Assembly: GCA_038025085.1 (NCBI GenBank)
Contig: CM076139.1
Coordinates: 45,674,807 to 45,738,806 of the forward strand
Reading direction: 5' to 3'
Source: Tetragonia tetragonoides
Lineage: Eukaryota > Streptophyta > Magnoliopsida > Caryophyllales > Aizoaceae
DNA length: 64,000 bases
The notes under the pieces are model-generated. The model was not told where the DNA came from, did no database searches, and worked only from the letters and a program-made list of their open reading frames with translations. The stretch's first letter is position 1, and the number at the start of each line of letters is the position of its first letter. Below are positions 50,570 to 61,926 of this stretch, piece after piece. Both the position numbers and the translations under genes were made by a program.

Positions 50570-51731
50570 TAGAGCTGATTATAGACGGGTCAGCCATGGC
50601 GCTTGCCTATCCAGCCTAGAAAATGGGCGTGTATGGACAAAATGTTCGTGTAAATTTATAACGACCTGGCCCAAGCGGCCTGCTTGCTGGCCCTATCCAT
50701 GGACTTAAAAAACATGCCAGGCTCGGCCCTACTCTTTTTTTATGCTATTTTGTGGAACTTCCAGATGAAAAGGCCACATAACAAAGGTAAGATTTCACCA
50801 AATCTTTTAACACTTTTTCTCAACAGTAGCAAGCACAAATTGCCTTTATCTTATTCTCATGGGTGTGAACTTTTACGTAAACCATGGTGTATTTTACTCC
50901 TCATTTTTACGTACATCGTAGGAATGTTACTTTACCATATTGAGAAAAAGGTTGCATTTTCCAAAAAACTATGTAAGGTGACAAGTCTCAGTATCTGCTA
51001 CTGTTGCCAGTAGTACTATATTTTGTCACATTTGTGTGGGGAAAAATTGAGCATAAATCTCATAAAATTTTGTTCTTGTTGGAAATAATGTCTACAAATC
51101 TAAGCAAAGATTTGATGAGAGAGACTAGGAGGATTGTAGCTCGATGTTTTCATTGGAGCAGACGATCGAGGCGGTACGAGTTGGGTCCAGGTACATGTGA
51201 AGTTCAAATTAGTGCTAATGGGGAGGTGGGGGGGAAAGAGGCAAGGCCATTGATGATCTCTGGGGACCTTGTAGGCCAGCTAAAGGAGTTTGAAAGAAAG
51301 GACATTTTGAGAGCGAGGTCACTGCTTAATTAGCTTGGAGACAAACAAACAGCCAAAAAGAGTAGGATTTTGGCTATTTAGTGAAAGGATTTGAAGGCTT
51401 AAATCCCAACAAACTTTGGCCAAAAGAGCTTTTCATAATATAATTCAATTTCTATAATGAAGTGATGGAATAGAATATATACAGTTTCCTAGTCTAATCT
51501 AATACTAATACCTTGTTATGCTCCTTATTTATTAACCGGACTTAGAGCGGTTCAAAAGTGGGGTTGGGCCAAAAGCGAACAGCTTGACAAGTTTTTTCTC
51601 ACCCAGGGCATGGGCCGAGAAGCGGGCTTGACCCTTATGAAATCAGCAAAACTCCATGTCCAAGCCTACCCTTTTTCAGAGTCGAACGAGGCTACTAGAG
51701 TATTAAGCTATTCCGACCATAAACAGCTCCG
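50570..51731. mobile_element. hAT-like non-autonomous element upstream of CKX (about 1.16 kb)
   Basis: The left end TAGAGCTGATTATAGACGGG resembles the MITE A end TAGAGCTGATCATGGACGG. The right end read outward is CGGAGCTGTTTATGGTCGGA. GGGC/GCCC-rich subterminal motifs are similar too. The 8-bp flanks do not match, so the boundaries are provisional. Confidence 0.5.
51088..51333 (+). CDS. 81-codon ORF of unknown nature inside the hAT-like element
   Basis: Starts MSTNLSKDLMRETRRIVARC and ends ERKDILRARSLLN, stop TAG 51331-51333. Composition (mixed Arg/Glu/Gly, ordered) is more protein-like than the surrounding AT-rich chance ORFs. No family recognised. It may be a captured gene fragment or chance. 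Confidence 0.2.
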   Translation: MSTNLSKDLMRETRRIVARCFHWSRRSRRYELGPGTCEVQISANGEVGGKEARPLMISGDLVGQLKEFERKDILRARSLLN

Positions 51732-53410
51732 TCTGAACTCCATGACTTCATTATTCTAGGAAAAATGAGTTGTAAACTTGTACTCTAGTATGATTAGAAA
51801 TCACTTAATTGGAGATCTCATAGACAATAGAAAAAAGAATTCACCTAAGTAATTATACTTTACTAGTAATTGTGTAACATTCCTCTCCAAACCCGGTAAG
51901 GATTTCATGTCCCATTTGTGTGTCATCTTCTGTTTCACTTTCTTATATATTCGACATGTCAGCTTTTAAATTTTATTTATTATTAAATTAGGATGCATGA
52001 CAAAGTCACGGACGACTATGATGTAGATGAGACATGGAGTGGTACATATAAGGAGATAGAAGATTCGTATTGAAACCCAACCATGGTAAATGATCTCTAA
52101 ATTGGATGCCATCTAAAAAGAAACCGACCACCATTATAAAAGAGAAAAAACTCAGTAACAGCTTAACCTATATGCTTATAGCACCATCAACTACATAGGT
52201 TCTCATATTGGGGTACCTGTATATCCAGATCTGCCTAGAACCTCTGGTCCCATTCCCATAAATTAAAGCTTATTTTGATCACTGTTGATTTAATACAATT
52301 GTCACTCTTTGGTTTCAAGGGCGGTTGAGATAAATGCATATAAAACATTTTATTTGTCATTTCCAAACAAAATCATGATCAATTAGGATCATTTGTGCAT
52401 GTCAATAGTGAGCATTTCCCCATTGAAGTAATAACAAAAATTTGACAATTAGTGTCAAGAAAAAGTGGGCCAAAATGCCACTAGGTAGCTTGCTATAGTA
52501 ATGCCACGTAATATTGGTCTCATCATAATGCCATGGATTTAAAGGATTAGGAAAATTAAAGAGGTTGGTAGGGCATAGAATTGATCTTAGGATGCTCAAA
52601 ATCTTTAATAGGGATTATTTTAAAGATCAAATCAAGTTTACAGTATTATTATCTTTCAAATTACTAGTAAATTAGAAAGGCCAAAAAAAAATAAGAGGTT
52701 ATGCTCTTATCTTGTTCCTTAACCCACTTTCAAGCCATTCTTGTAATTGTCTTCTTGCTTCTTGCCATAAGATGGAGTTAAAATTATATTAGACACAGAT
52801 TGATATTCTAACCTCGAGAGTTGTTTTTATGTGTCTCTACCTCCTGCTTCATAGGAAGACATTTCAATTACTGGCTGGTTCAATGTATTTAAACCAAAAA
52901 GGAACCATCTCGGTCAAAGTTTGGCCCAGTTCTTTTCGTCGTCTCTATGTTGCATTCTGTTTCGTTCCAATCCATTTTGTTTCGCGCTATTTCTTTCTGC
53001 ATTTTGTACTTGATTTTGTCTCACATTTTGTTTCGTTAGCCACACCATCATTTTGTTTCATTCCTTACCATCCTGCACTATTCCGTTGAAGATTACAATA
53101 CCTTAGTATTAAATTAAGTTGAAATCCGATTCATAGTTTATATTTTACAATACGCCTTCTTAAGCGAAAATGCTTAAATGCTCCATAAGACCATGACTAA
53201 AGGCAGGGGCGCTCTCAGATATGGAACTCAATACATTAAGGCTATTTTTGCTATGATATTGATAACATGTGAAGGAATTAACTCAACTAAAATTTCAAAG
53301 TGTTATTAGTGACCCAATAATCAATATTTAGATTTTCTAAAGCTAATAACAACAATTTAATTTAGAACAATTATCAACTACCTTTATGTAGAACAATTAT
53401 TGTAATCTGT
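51732..53410. other. Intergenic DNA
   Basis: Nothing firm. About 52900-53090 is a T-rich stretch with repeated TTTTGTTTCGTT / TTCCATTC-type words that resembles the flanks of the TIR element at 53411-58070 and may be a related MITE. Confidence 0.4.
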
Positions 53411-53735
53411 TAGCCCTATTCTTTTCACCGGAGTGGTACGGAACGGTGAGAAAAGGAACATAACAAATTGGAACGAAACAAAACTTGCAGCCCAGAAAGA
53501 AAATCGCAATTTATAATGGAATGAATTGCAGAATGATACAAAACGTGAGTAGTGGCGGAGCCAAAATTTTTTCTTTGGGGGGGCCAAAGACAAGTGTACT
53601 ATGTCTACCAAAAATATAATTTCCAATTTTTCTAAGACAATTTAAATAATACCCCTCTCAATTAAAAAATAGTTAGTTTTTCATGCTCACAAAAACTGGT
53701 ATAAAACTGTCCTATGGTAGAACGGAGTGAGTTTT

Positions 53736-54310
53736 TGTTAGTACAAAAATTATTGGATATGAATAAACAAGAGGAACTTGGATATGGCTTCTAGGCATGT
53801 ACAAGTACAATGTTCTGAAAGTTTAGTTTCGACCCTCTAGGAACGACCGGGTTAAACGAAACAACTTCCGGGATACAAAGAAGTCACAGAGTATATTGTT
53901 CGCTCCACAATTATACTCCACTAATGCGTTTGCGTTGTTGATATTTGTCTTAACCAAGATGATAAACCATCATCTTTAATGTCCATGTACACTATCTATA
54001 AAGAAATGGTCATTCTTTATATAACATGGTTTAATTGTTCAGGAAGATAATCCCATCTTCAAATTAAACCAACAACCTTGTACCATCCAAGGAGATCATC
54101 TTCTCCGTTTCCAAGGAGAAAGTCTATTCTCCTTATATTTATCTCTCACCCCATATGCCCTATATATAATAGATTATATGGATAGTTATTGGTGGTTATA
54201 CAAATGTTTATTAGAGACAAGTGTCTCTCTCATAAACATTTCCTTACAACTACCTAACACATGTCAAGACATGAGAGACATTAACCACTTACTCTAAAAA
54301 TGTTCCAACA
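53736..54310 (-). repeat. 3' LTR of the 3.0-kb LTR element
   Basis: 575 bp, TG...CA ends. Confidence 0.88.
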
Positions 54311-56077
54311 ATCCTCCCCCATTTTTGGAGTAAGCTAAAATGATTTGATTTCATATACAAGACAAATTTCCAAACTCATGCTTAAACGATAGTGTCTTAA
54401 AGATTGAACCACCGCTTAGTGTAATACACATTCCAACATTTCGAATTATAATGGTGTCTAAAAAGATTGAACCAAATAATCCATTTGAAAAATTGAAGAT
54501 ATCACACACACAAATTTATAACAAACAACATTAGATACTTGACGCTTTAAAGGCCATGCGTCCATATCCTTTCATAAGTGTATATAAAGTCAAGCCCGAG
54601 ACTCTTTGAAGCGGCCACACTTCACACTTACATAGGTAGACCTTTAAATCGTGTTTTGTAACTTAAACACTTTTTCAAAGATCTATTAAGAAATTATATT
54701 TCAACCTCCCTTACGTTACAAGACCCAAGCATTCCCTTCTCTTTGGGATGTCAATAAAAATTATTGAATGCTTGCAAATCACTCTTATGAGGTAGTTTTA
54801 CTCATTGAACTCAAGACATGACGTTTTATCAAGCGTTGATTGAGGTTCCCTCATTGGTGATCTAAATTAAATGGGCTTAGACATCCCTCATGGTTTTCCA
54901 CCATTCAACATTGTGAACACAAGTATCCTAGACAAAACGTCTAGTTTTTGTAATATTAATTCATAGTAGTATACCCTACTATAATTTACGATCGATCCAA
55001 AACATATGAATGTTATACCTTCACCATCACTACACCCTCACCATGGCCATGGATTTCTATAGTGATGTGTCATAACATTTCATACAATTAATAACATTCA
55101 CTTAACTAATAAATTAATATAAATAGTAAATACAATTAATTGTAAAAATCCAAATATTCATGTATTATCATCACAATTAAATCAATTATGAATTTAATCA
55201 AATAAATTCCAAGTTCAAACATGAACTTAAATAAATTTCAAACAATATCTGAATAGAATATCATTCCATCTATGCCAAAATAAAAATACTACCACATTTT
55301 TATAGCAACATGACATAAAATTACTTTTCATATTCAAATATTACCATGAATATAAATACCGCATGTATGTATATACTACTCTTGGTCAATAACTCTTGTC
55401 ACGCCAAGTAATCACAATGATTTATTGACACGATCAAACTTGTATTCATGTTATAAAGAGATAACACACTGATTAAGCACACATGCCAGTAACGCCACAA
55501 AGTTAGAGTGACAAATAATGTTAAGGGCATTTACATGTTTAGATGACTAGATCAGACAAATGCAATGGGCAAAACATCACCGGGCTATTAAAGAGGCTTT
55601 TGTCAATGCATATATATTTGCTTGTAACAATTATGCATGACACCATCCTTTACGGATTAATAATTAATTAACTGCCACTTTGATCAAATGAAACATAATC
55701 TAACTTGCCCATTCTAATGTCCATAACAACCGTCATCAAATTATGATGATCGAAACCACATGCCTAAGAACAAAGCATAAAATATTGTCTTTGTGCATAC
55801 TTACTGGCATTTCAATCTCAAAACACCAGCAGACATTTACTTACTCTCAATTCACTTTTAATGGACAACCGCATACGTGTATTCATGCAAATAACGGTAT
55901 GCATAAACAAAAAGACGAAAGAATTACTTATCTTCATTGTATGATATTCACACCATCTCCCATCCGAATTACCCATTAAAATGCACTTATACTAAATCCG
56001 ACTTCTTTTAACAACCATGTCCAAATGACAAGTTAATAACCGCCATATCCAAAACATAAAAAACTAAACTTTCAGAT

Positions 56078-56703
56078 TGTTAGTACAAAAATTATTGGAT
56101 ATGAATAAACAAGAGGAATTTGGATATGGCTTCTAGGCATGTACAAGTACAATATCCTGAGAGTTTAGTTTCGACCCTCTAGGAACGACCGGGTTAAACG
56201 AAACAACTTCCGGGATACAAAGAAGTCACAGAGTACATTGTTCACCCCACAATTATACTCCACTAATGTGTTTGCGTTGTTGATATTTGTCTTAACCAAG
56301 ATGATAAACCATCATTTCTAATGTCCATGGTACACTATCTATAAAGAAGTGGTCATTCTTAATATAACATGGTTTAACTATTCAAGAAGATAATCCCATC
56401 TTCAAATTAAACCAACAACCTTGTACCATCGAAGGAGATCATCTTTTCCTTTTCCAAGGAGAAAGTCTATTCTCCTTATCTTTATCTCTCACCCCATATG
56501 CCCTATATATAATAGATTATATGGGTATTTATTGGTGGTTATCCAAATGTTTATTAGAGACAAAGATTATATGGGTAGTTATTGGTGGTTATACAAATGT
56601 TTATTAGAGACAAGTGTCTATCTCATAAACATTTCCTTATAACTACCTAACACATGTCAAGACATGAGAGACATTAACCACTTATTCTAAAAATGTTCCA
56701 ACA
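56078..56703 (-). repeat. 5' LTR of the 3.0-kb LTR element
   Basis: 626 bp; longer than its partner by a tandem duplication of about 52 bp around 56515-56615 (GATTATATGGGTA...TTTATTAGAGACAA repeated). Confidence 0.88.
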
Positions 56704-56730
56704 GTTTTTGACAAATTTTTACCATTGTTC

Positions 56731-57481
56731 TGTAGACAACAAAATTAATGCGTAGGCAAAAATAAGTTGAACAAATATAATTTGTATTGATTTGAATGTA
56801 TGGGTTATAATCTCTGTATTTTTATCTGTTACAATGAACAAATAATATAAATCCTCTGATTCTGTCTCCACGTTGACTTTGAGTCGAGGGTCGAATTACT
56901 TGATCTCAAGCGAAGTAGTGACGTATCCTCCGAAAGTTGCGGCGAACACGTAGATCCGGATTCGAGGGCCTAGGCTTGATCTCGAATGGAAGTGTTGTGA
57001 TGTAAGTGCACCTTGTGATGACTTGTAAATCGTTGAAGTTGTGCTTGTACAGTTTTTCAATTTGAATGTTCTTGATCGAGGGTATTTAAATACTTGAATC
57101 TCGATCAAGGTTGCAAATGTGGTGGAGGAAATGCTCTGGCAGGGCTTTCTGCTTGTAGATAATTTCCAACACCTGGAATGAAGTGAGACTTCGGTATCTA
57201 TAGAGAGGAACATGAAGCTCCGATCCATTAACGGGCTTGGTAGTCATGGACTGGCCCAATTTCTTGACTTGGTAGTCTTTTCTTGTGGGTTTGGCTGATT
57301 TAACTGTTTATTTGGCCCAACAAGTGTGGGTTGGCCCAAAGGTTAAATACAAGCCCATTTTGATGGCTTTTGGCCCATCTTAATTTCCGAAATTAATTAA
57401 TTAAATTAAATTAAATATATTTTAACCCAAAATAATTAATTAAATTCAATTAAGGCACTTAATAAATTTTTAGTGCCTACA
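56731..57481. repeat. Solo LTR (751 bp)
   Basis: Ends TGTAGACAAC / AGTGCCTACA and an exact 5-bp duplication TGTTC (56726-56730, 57482-57486), with no internal region. This indicates LTR-LTR recombination. The minus strand carries GGGCC-rich and AATTAATTAAATTAAATTAA tracts; family unknown. Confidence 0.7.
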
Positions 57482-58070
57482 TGTTCTATTAAAAGTAATC
57501 GTACATTCTGCAAGCTTTTTAAATGGAGAAAAAATAAGTCAAGAGGTGAACTATTAGCTCAAATTATACTATTAGCAAAAAAATATAATCTTAAAAGAAA
57601 ATGGCGAAATAGCTACATAGAAACTAAAAATGCTAATTTATCAAAAAGTTGGGAAAAAAACAAACAAACAACATAGGCATGGAAGTTATCCATAGAGCAT
57701 AGTTACTTCTAATAGAGCAAGAAACGAAAAGATGGAAAACAAAGCAAGATTAAAAAAACAAAAACAAAAGGGGACGGGAGAAAAGGACAAGAGTGATTCC
57801 TACGGTTTCGAACACGGGACTTGCTGCAGCCTGCAGGTCCACTAAACTTCTAAGCAGAATGGAAAATGCACATTTAATATTTATTGATTTCATAAACTAT
57901 GGGGGAGGCCGGGGCCTACACCAACTCCCTTTGGTTCCGCCACTGAATATGATGGATACATGTACAATACGAAATGGAATGAAAATACAATGTGGAAAGG
58001 AACAGAACAAAAATTCCAGCACATGGTGAAACGGAATGGAATACAAGGGACAAGGAAAAGAACATGACTA

Positions 58071-59045
58071 AATCTCTAAACCACTCATGTTATTTAATAG
58101 ATTTTAAAATGTTGTCCACACTCATTTTGACTCCATTCTCCACGCTAAGTCTTTCGATATTCTTTTGAGTTTCAATGGATTAATATAAAAAAAAACTCAT
58201 AGTTTGTATTTATTAAATTTGCATACAATATATGTATCTCACAAAAATAAATGAGTAACAAATATCATGAGGACAGTACAAGACATTGTTAAGTACTATT
58301 TTTTTTATGCGAGGCATAAATAGGCCAGTACAATATATTTATATATATTGAGGGTGAGAGATTCAAACCTAAAATCTAATATACTCAGGTCTCAATATTT
58401 AATTTACTTTTTACCTCTAGGTCAAGACCTTATTTACATATTATCCTTTCACATGCAAATATATATTATAGTGACGCAAATATATATTATAGTGACATTT
58501 GCGTCTCAAATACATACAACATTGTATATATGACGGCTATAAAAACCAAATTGACTTGCCATTTCCACACATTTCCAAAGTACTTATTAAATTAACATAA
58601 ATATCCATACATACTAATATAGTGAGTTGAACATAGAATTGAGGTCAAAGGGACAGAAAATAAGGTGATAGTGGTCACGGTTTCTTGAAAGAGTGTTAAG
58701 ACTAAACAACTTTTTAAAGACTTAGGAAAATGACTTTGTCGACCACTATAATTTAAGGTATGATGGTGTTCTCGACCATAACTTGTCATTGGACATTAAC
58801 CTAACCTATCCATTTCTAGCAAAACCAAATCACACTCACAAGGATGATTACTTTTCAATTTTCATCATCTCTAGCAATACGCGTCAACGGCCATAACGAG
58901 TTTAACGACGTTTATACTAAATGTTCACATGAAATTGATGGCTAGTTTGTCTAACGAATATATAAACTAATACGTACAAAAGTTTATTCAACATGTTCTA
59001 GAAATCTTTTGCATTGACGGTCATATTTTTCAACCCAAATGAGAT
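58071..59045. other. Intergenic DNA, nothing recognised
   Basis: AT-rich; contains a short tandem repeat GCAAATATATATTATAGTGAC twice at about 58456-58498. Confidence 0.5.
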
Positions 59046-59061
59046 ATATGCTGATATGCTT

Positions 59062-59341
59062 TTTTGCTAGTCCAAAACGAGGGTGCAAGTGATGGCCATC
59101 GATACACCTCCCGCTACGTTATGTTCGTACTCTCATGTTCAACAACGAACATATCAGACTAACTGAACAATTAGCGCAAGCATTGGTCCCGTCAATGTAG
59201 CACCAACAAAATGCTAGTATAGTTCCTAGAAGCGAGCATACACAAAACATGGGGAGAATAGGCATTCGAACTCATGACCTTGCCTTACCAAACCATTTGG
59301 AAATAAGCTTAAAATTAATAGACCACCACCCTTGTTGGTAG
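59062..59341 (-). mobile_element. SINE-like insertion (280 bp)
   Basis: Flanked by the exact 16-bp duplication ATATGCTGATATGCTT (59046-59061 and 59342-59357). On the minus strand it begins TACCAACAAGGGTGGTGGTC, has a B-box-like GAGTTCGAATGCC about 80 bases in, and ends in a short T-poor tail. Length and the long duplication fit a tRNA-derived SINE. The A box is unclear. Confidence 0.65.
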
Positions 59342-59357
59342 ATATGCTGATATGCTT

Positions 59358-61114
59358 GATTAATGAATATTTTACTCGTATTGACTTTGAGATTTTAATT
59401 TGATTAAAGTAATTAGAAGCAAGATTCCACTTTTAAAACTGAATTCAACGGCTATGGCTAGAATTTTGTGCAAATTAACTGAACTCTCAAAGTAATACTA
59501 GAGTTTTGAAAGCACTCCATCATTATGTTTATTATCCACTATGGCACTATCATTATCAATAGTCTAGGGTAAGGGAGGGAATAATCTACCTAGTCTTACC
59601 CGTGTAGGTATTAAAAAGTGGGTTCGATATGGGATCCACAACCACTATAATGATTACATAGAGGAATCGCGAACAAAAGGTATCGAGTTTGATTAGTGAC
59701 TATTGCATCGTATATCTTGTAACTGAGCTCTTTCATAAGGATTTATGGCAGGATTTATAAAGCCGTCCAGACTCTAGAGAGAGTGTAACTCCTTTTTATA
59801 AGGGTTGATCTTTCAAGAGAAGGAGATCTTTGCAAATATATATTATGCACGGTAATTGGTAAGGCTCGGATATAATCTACCATTTTAGTTCTACTCTGTA
59901 TAGTCTGTACTCTCTTATGAGACGTCCTCATGCATAAGATTAAGGTATTATTTTTTTGCCTAGATTTATCACTTTTCATGTATAGTGGTATTACATTTTT
60001 GCTTACAAGTATTACACTTCATATGGACAGGGCGCCTCATATAAGTTTTTGTGCTCTCGTTTGTATCTAAAGATAATATTGATTAGGACATTGTGTGGGA
60101 AAATTTTCCCTCACTTTTGAACTAGAATTATTCAGGCAATTATGAAAAGATCTTCAACATACAATACTATTTATACACGTGGACGCAATATGAAAGTTAT
60201 AGGGATGGATTTTGCTAGAATTAGCCAAATTATGATATCCACATCGTGGCTAATCTTCGATTTTGTTTCTGAGAAACTAAGAGTTGAAAGTAGAGAGACA
60301 GAAGATCTTTGACGAATCATTGAACCTTTGGAGCAAGTTAGTGAAATACCTAGCTCCATTCCATAGTGGTTAAAAGAAAATGGGTGATAAGCACAAGGCA
60401 ATATGAAAGATAACATATGTGTTCACGTCACATGTTGCCTTCATATTTAGGTCCATGTTTCTTTCCTCTTTTCCTCCTTTCCTCCTTTCCTTTGGCATGC
60501 CATCCGGACCATCCGTCATAATTTTTGCCTCTTTTATGTGTGTTTTTTTTCAATTACTCAATAATTGATTCAGTTTAATTTGATTCAGTTCAGTGATTTA
60601 CTTTTCTCTCTACATATTACAATTAAATTAAGTTCAATTTAGTTAGTTCAGATAAGTTAGTTCAGATAAGTCAGTTCAGTTCAGTTCAATGAAAAAGAAC
60701 ATATAAAGAGAAATTTATTAGATGGTCATCAACCATGGGTCTATCCTTCACAAAGAATATATTTTGAAAAAATAAATTTGATTGAGATAAACACGTGTTT
60801 ATAAGAGGGTGGACCAATAATCTCGTACCACCTAATAATCTTTCCGATTAAATGGTAGATACCATCCTGACAACCTTTAATAGTAGGGCTTCCTGGTATC
60901 GACTCAGGATAATTGTAGGGGAATCGTTGAATTTTTTTAGAGATTGCTAGCTAGTTTGATTAGTAAAATATGTGATAGTTTATAATTCGAAACATGCATG
61001 CATCGACCTTTATAACTCCTTTCGACAAAAATAAAAATCATCTAACCTACATTTGTACTCCCCTCACCAATAAGGAATGGTTAATGAATAATCTGTTCAA
61101 TTATGTTGGCAACT
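59358..61114. other. Intergenic DNA with a TCAGT-rich tract
   Basis: No gene recognised. 60568-60697 is rich in GTTCAGT/AGATAAGT words (TTAGTTCAGATAAGTTAG, TCAGTTCAGTTCAGTTCAAT) and is probably a MITE or low-complexity remnant. CTCCTTTCCTC repeats occur at 60470-60490. Confidence 0.4.
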
Positions 61115-61270
61115 TGAGGATGAGGTGGGAGTTCAAGTGGTAAGAGTCACACCCTTATAACTCAGTCGTTAGGGGTTTAAATCCTCATTTATGTAAGGAG
61201 AATAAACTCTTCTACCTTTCTTTGTAGGGAGAGTTTCCTCCTATGTTTGAGCCCGTTAGCTTATCAAATA
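61115..61270 (+). repeat. Second SINE-like sequence
   Basis: GAGTTCAAGTGGTAAGAGTC resembles an A box and GGGGTTTAAATCCTC, about 35 bases later, a B box. Target duplications and tail were not found, so the ends are approximate. Confidence 0.35.
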
Positions 61271-61637
61271 TGGATTGGTTTGTCCGCTACATGTGATTTG
61301 CGAGTTATTGCATGCGTCCTTGAAGCAAAAAATAAAGTAAAATTGTGTTAGAAACTTGGTATTTTGAGGCCCTGTGCGAGGCCCAGAAGTAATTTCTGAA
61401 GCCGGTTTGGGCCTGTTATACTGGACTTGAAAAGTTGAACCCTCTGCATTTTCCATTCAACATTGCACTATCCTTTTCTTGGGCCAAACTTCCAAATTGT
61501 TGCACACTTGCACAGTTGCATCTTGCATCACAAACAACACATTTTATTGCCTACATTTGAGAGAGTAGGCAATCCATTTGGATGTGTAGGGTGTGGAGGT
61601 GGAAACAATAACTCTCGCAAATGAATATGCACAAAAT

Positions 61638-61800
61638 TTTGTATGAGACGACCTCTAAGTAAGACCCTCTCATACAAGTATAAGGCATGATACTTGTGCG
61701 CAATAATTGGAACCACCATACAAGAAAAAGTAATACCTCCAGATAAAAAGGTCATACTTTTGGTCGTCTCATGCATGAGGCCGCCTCATAAGAAAATTCA
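61638..61800. repeat. Fold-back MITE-like repeat
   Basis: TATGAGACGACC near 61641 pairs with GGTCGTCTCAT near 61761; further GAGAC/GTCTC-like words lie between. Non-coding, about 160 bp. Confidence 0.5.
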
Positions 61801-61926
61801 GTTCCTAATATATGAAAGCTCATTGAGTCTAGATTGTGCACATATTGAACACCAAAAGAACTCGTGCAATAAGATATCCATACACTACCTTGATCCCTCA
61901 TTCATGAACAAACTTTAATCAGAATC

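Larger units (their letters stand above)
53736..56703 (-). mobile_element. Non-coding LTR retrotransposon (3.0 kb)
   Basis: LTRs TGTTAGTACAAAAATTATTG...AAAATGTTCCAACA at 53736-54310 and 56078-56703, with an exact 5-bp duplication GTTTT (53731-53735, 56704-56708). A minus-strand polypurine tract (AAAAATGGGGGAGGAT, about 54311-54326) beside the left LTR sets the orientation. The 1.77-kb interior has no ORF of note, so it depended on other elements. LTR similarity is high but not perfect. Confidence 0.88.
53551..57944. mobile_element. TIR element with AGTGGCGGAGCC ends, enclosing an LTR element and a solo LTR
   Basis: Left AGTGGCGGAGCCAAA, right read outward AGTGGCGGAACCAAA, both followed inward by G-rich runs (GGGGGGGCC; GGCCTCCCCC on the mirrored end). 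The core without nested elements is about 660 bp and non-coding. Target duplication not identified. Confidence 0.55.
53411..58070. mobile_element. Outer TIR-type element enclosing several nested insertions
   Basis: The left end TAGCCCTATTCTTTTCACCG and the right end read outward TAGTCATGTTCTTTTCCTTG are similar. Both inner flanks are full of GGAACGAAAC / GGAATGGAAT words. Between them lies the TIR element 53551-57944. No coding sequence and no clear target duplication. Confidence 0.4.

Noticed and set aside
52829..53089. 86-codon ORF
   Set aside because: Phe-rich reading of a TTTTGTTTCGTT repeat stretch.
59550..59680. Third SINE near 59.6 kb
   Set aside because: Some words resemble plant SINE tails (GGGTTCGATATGGGATCC), but no box pair or target duplication could be defined.
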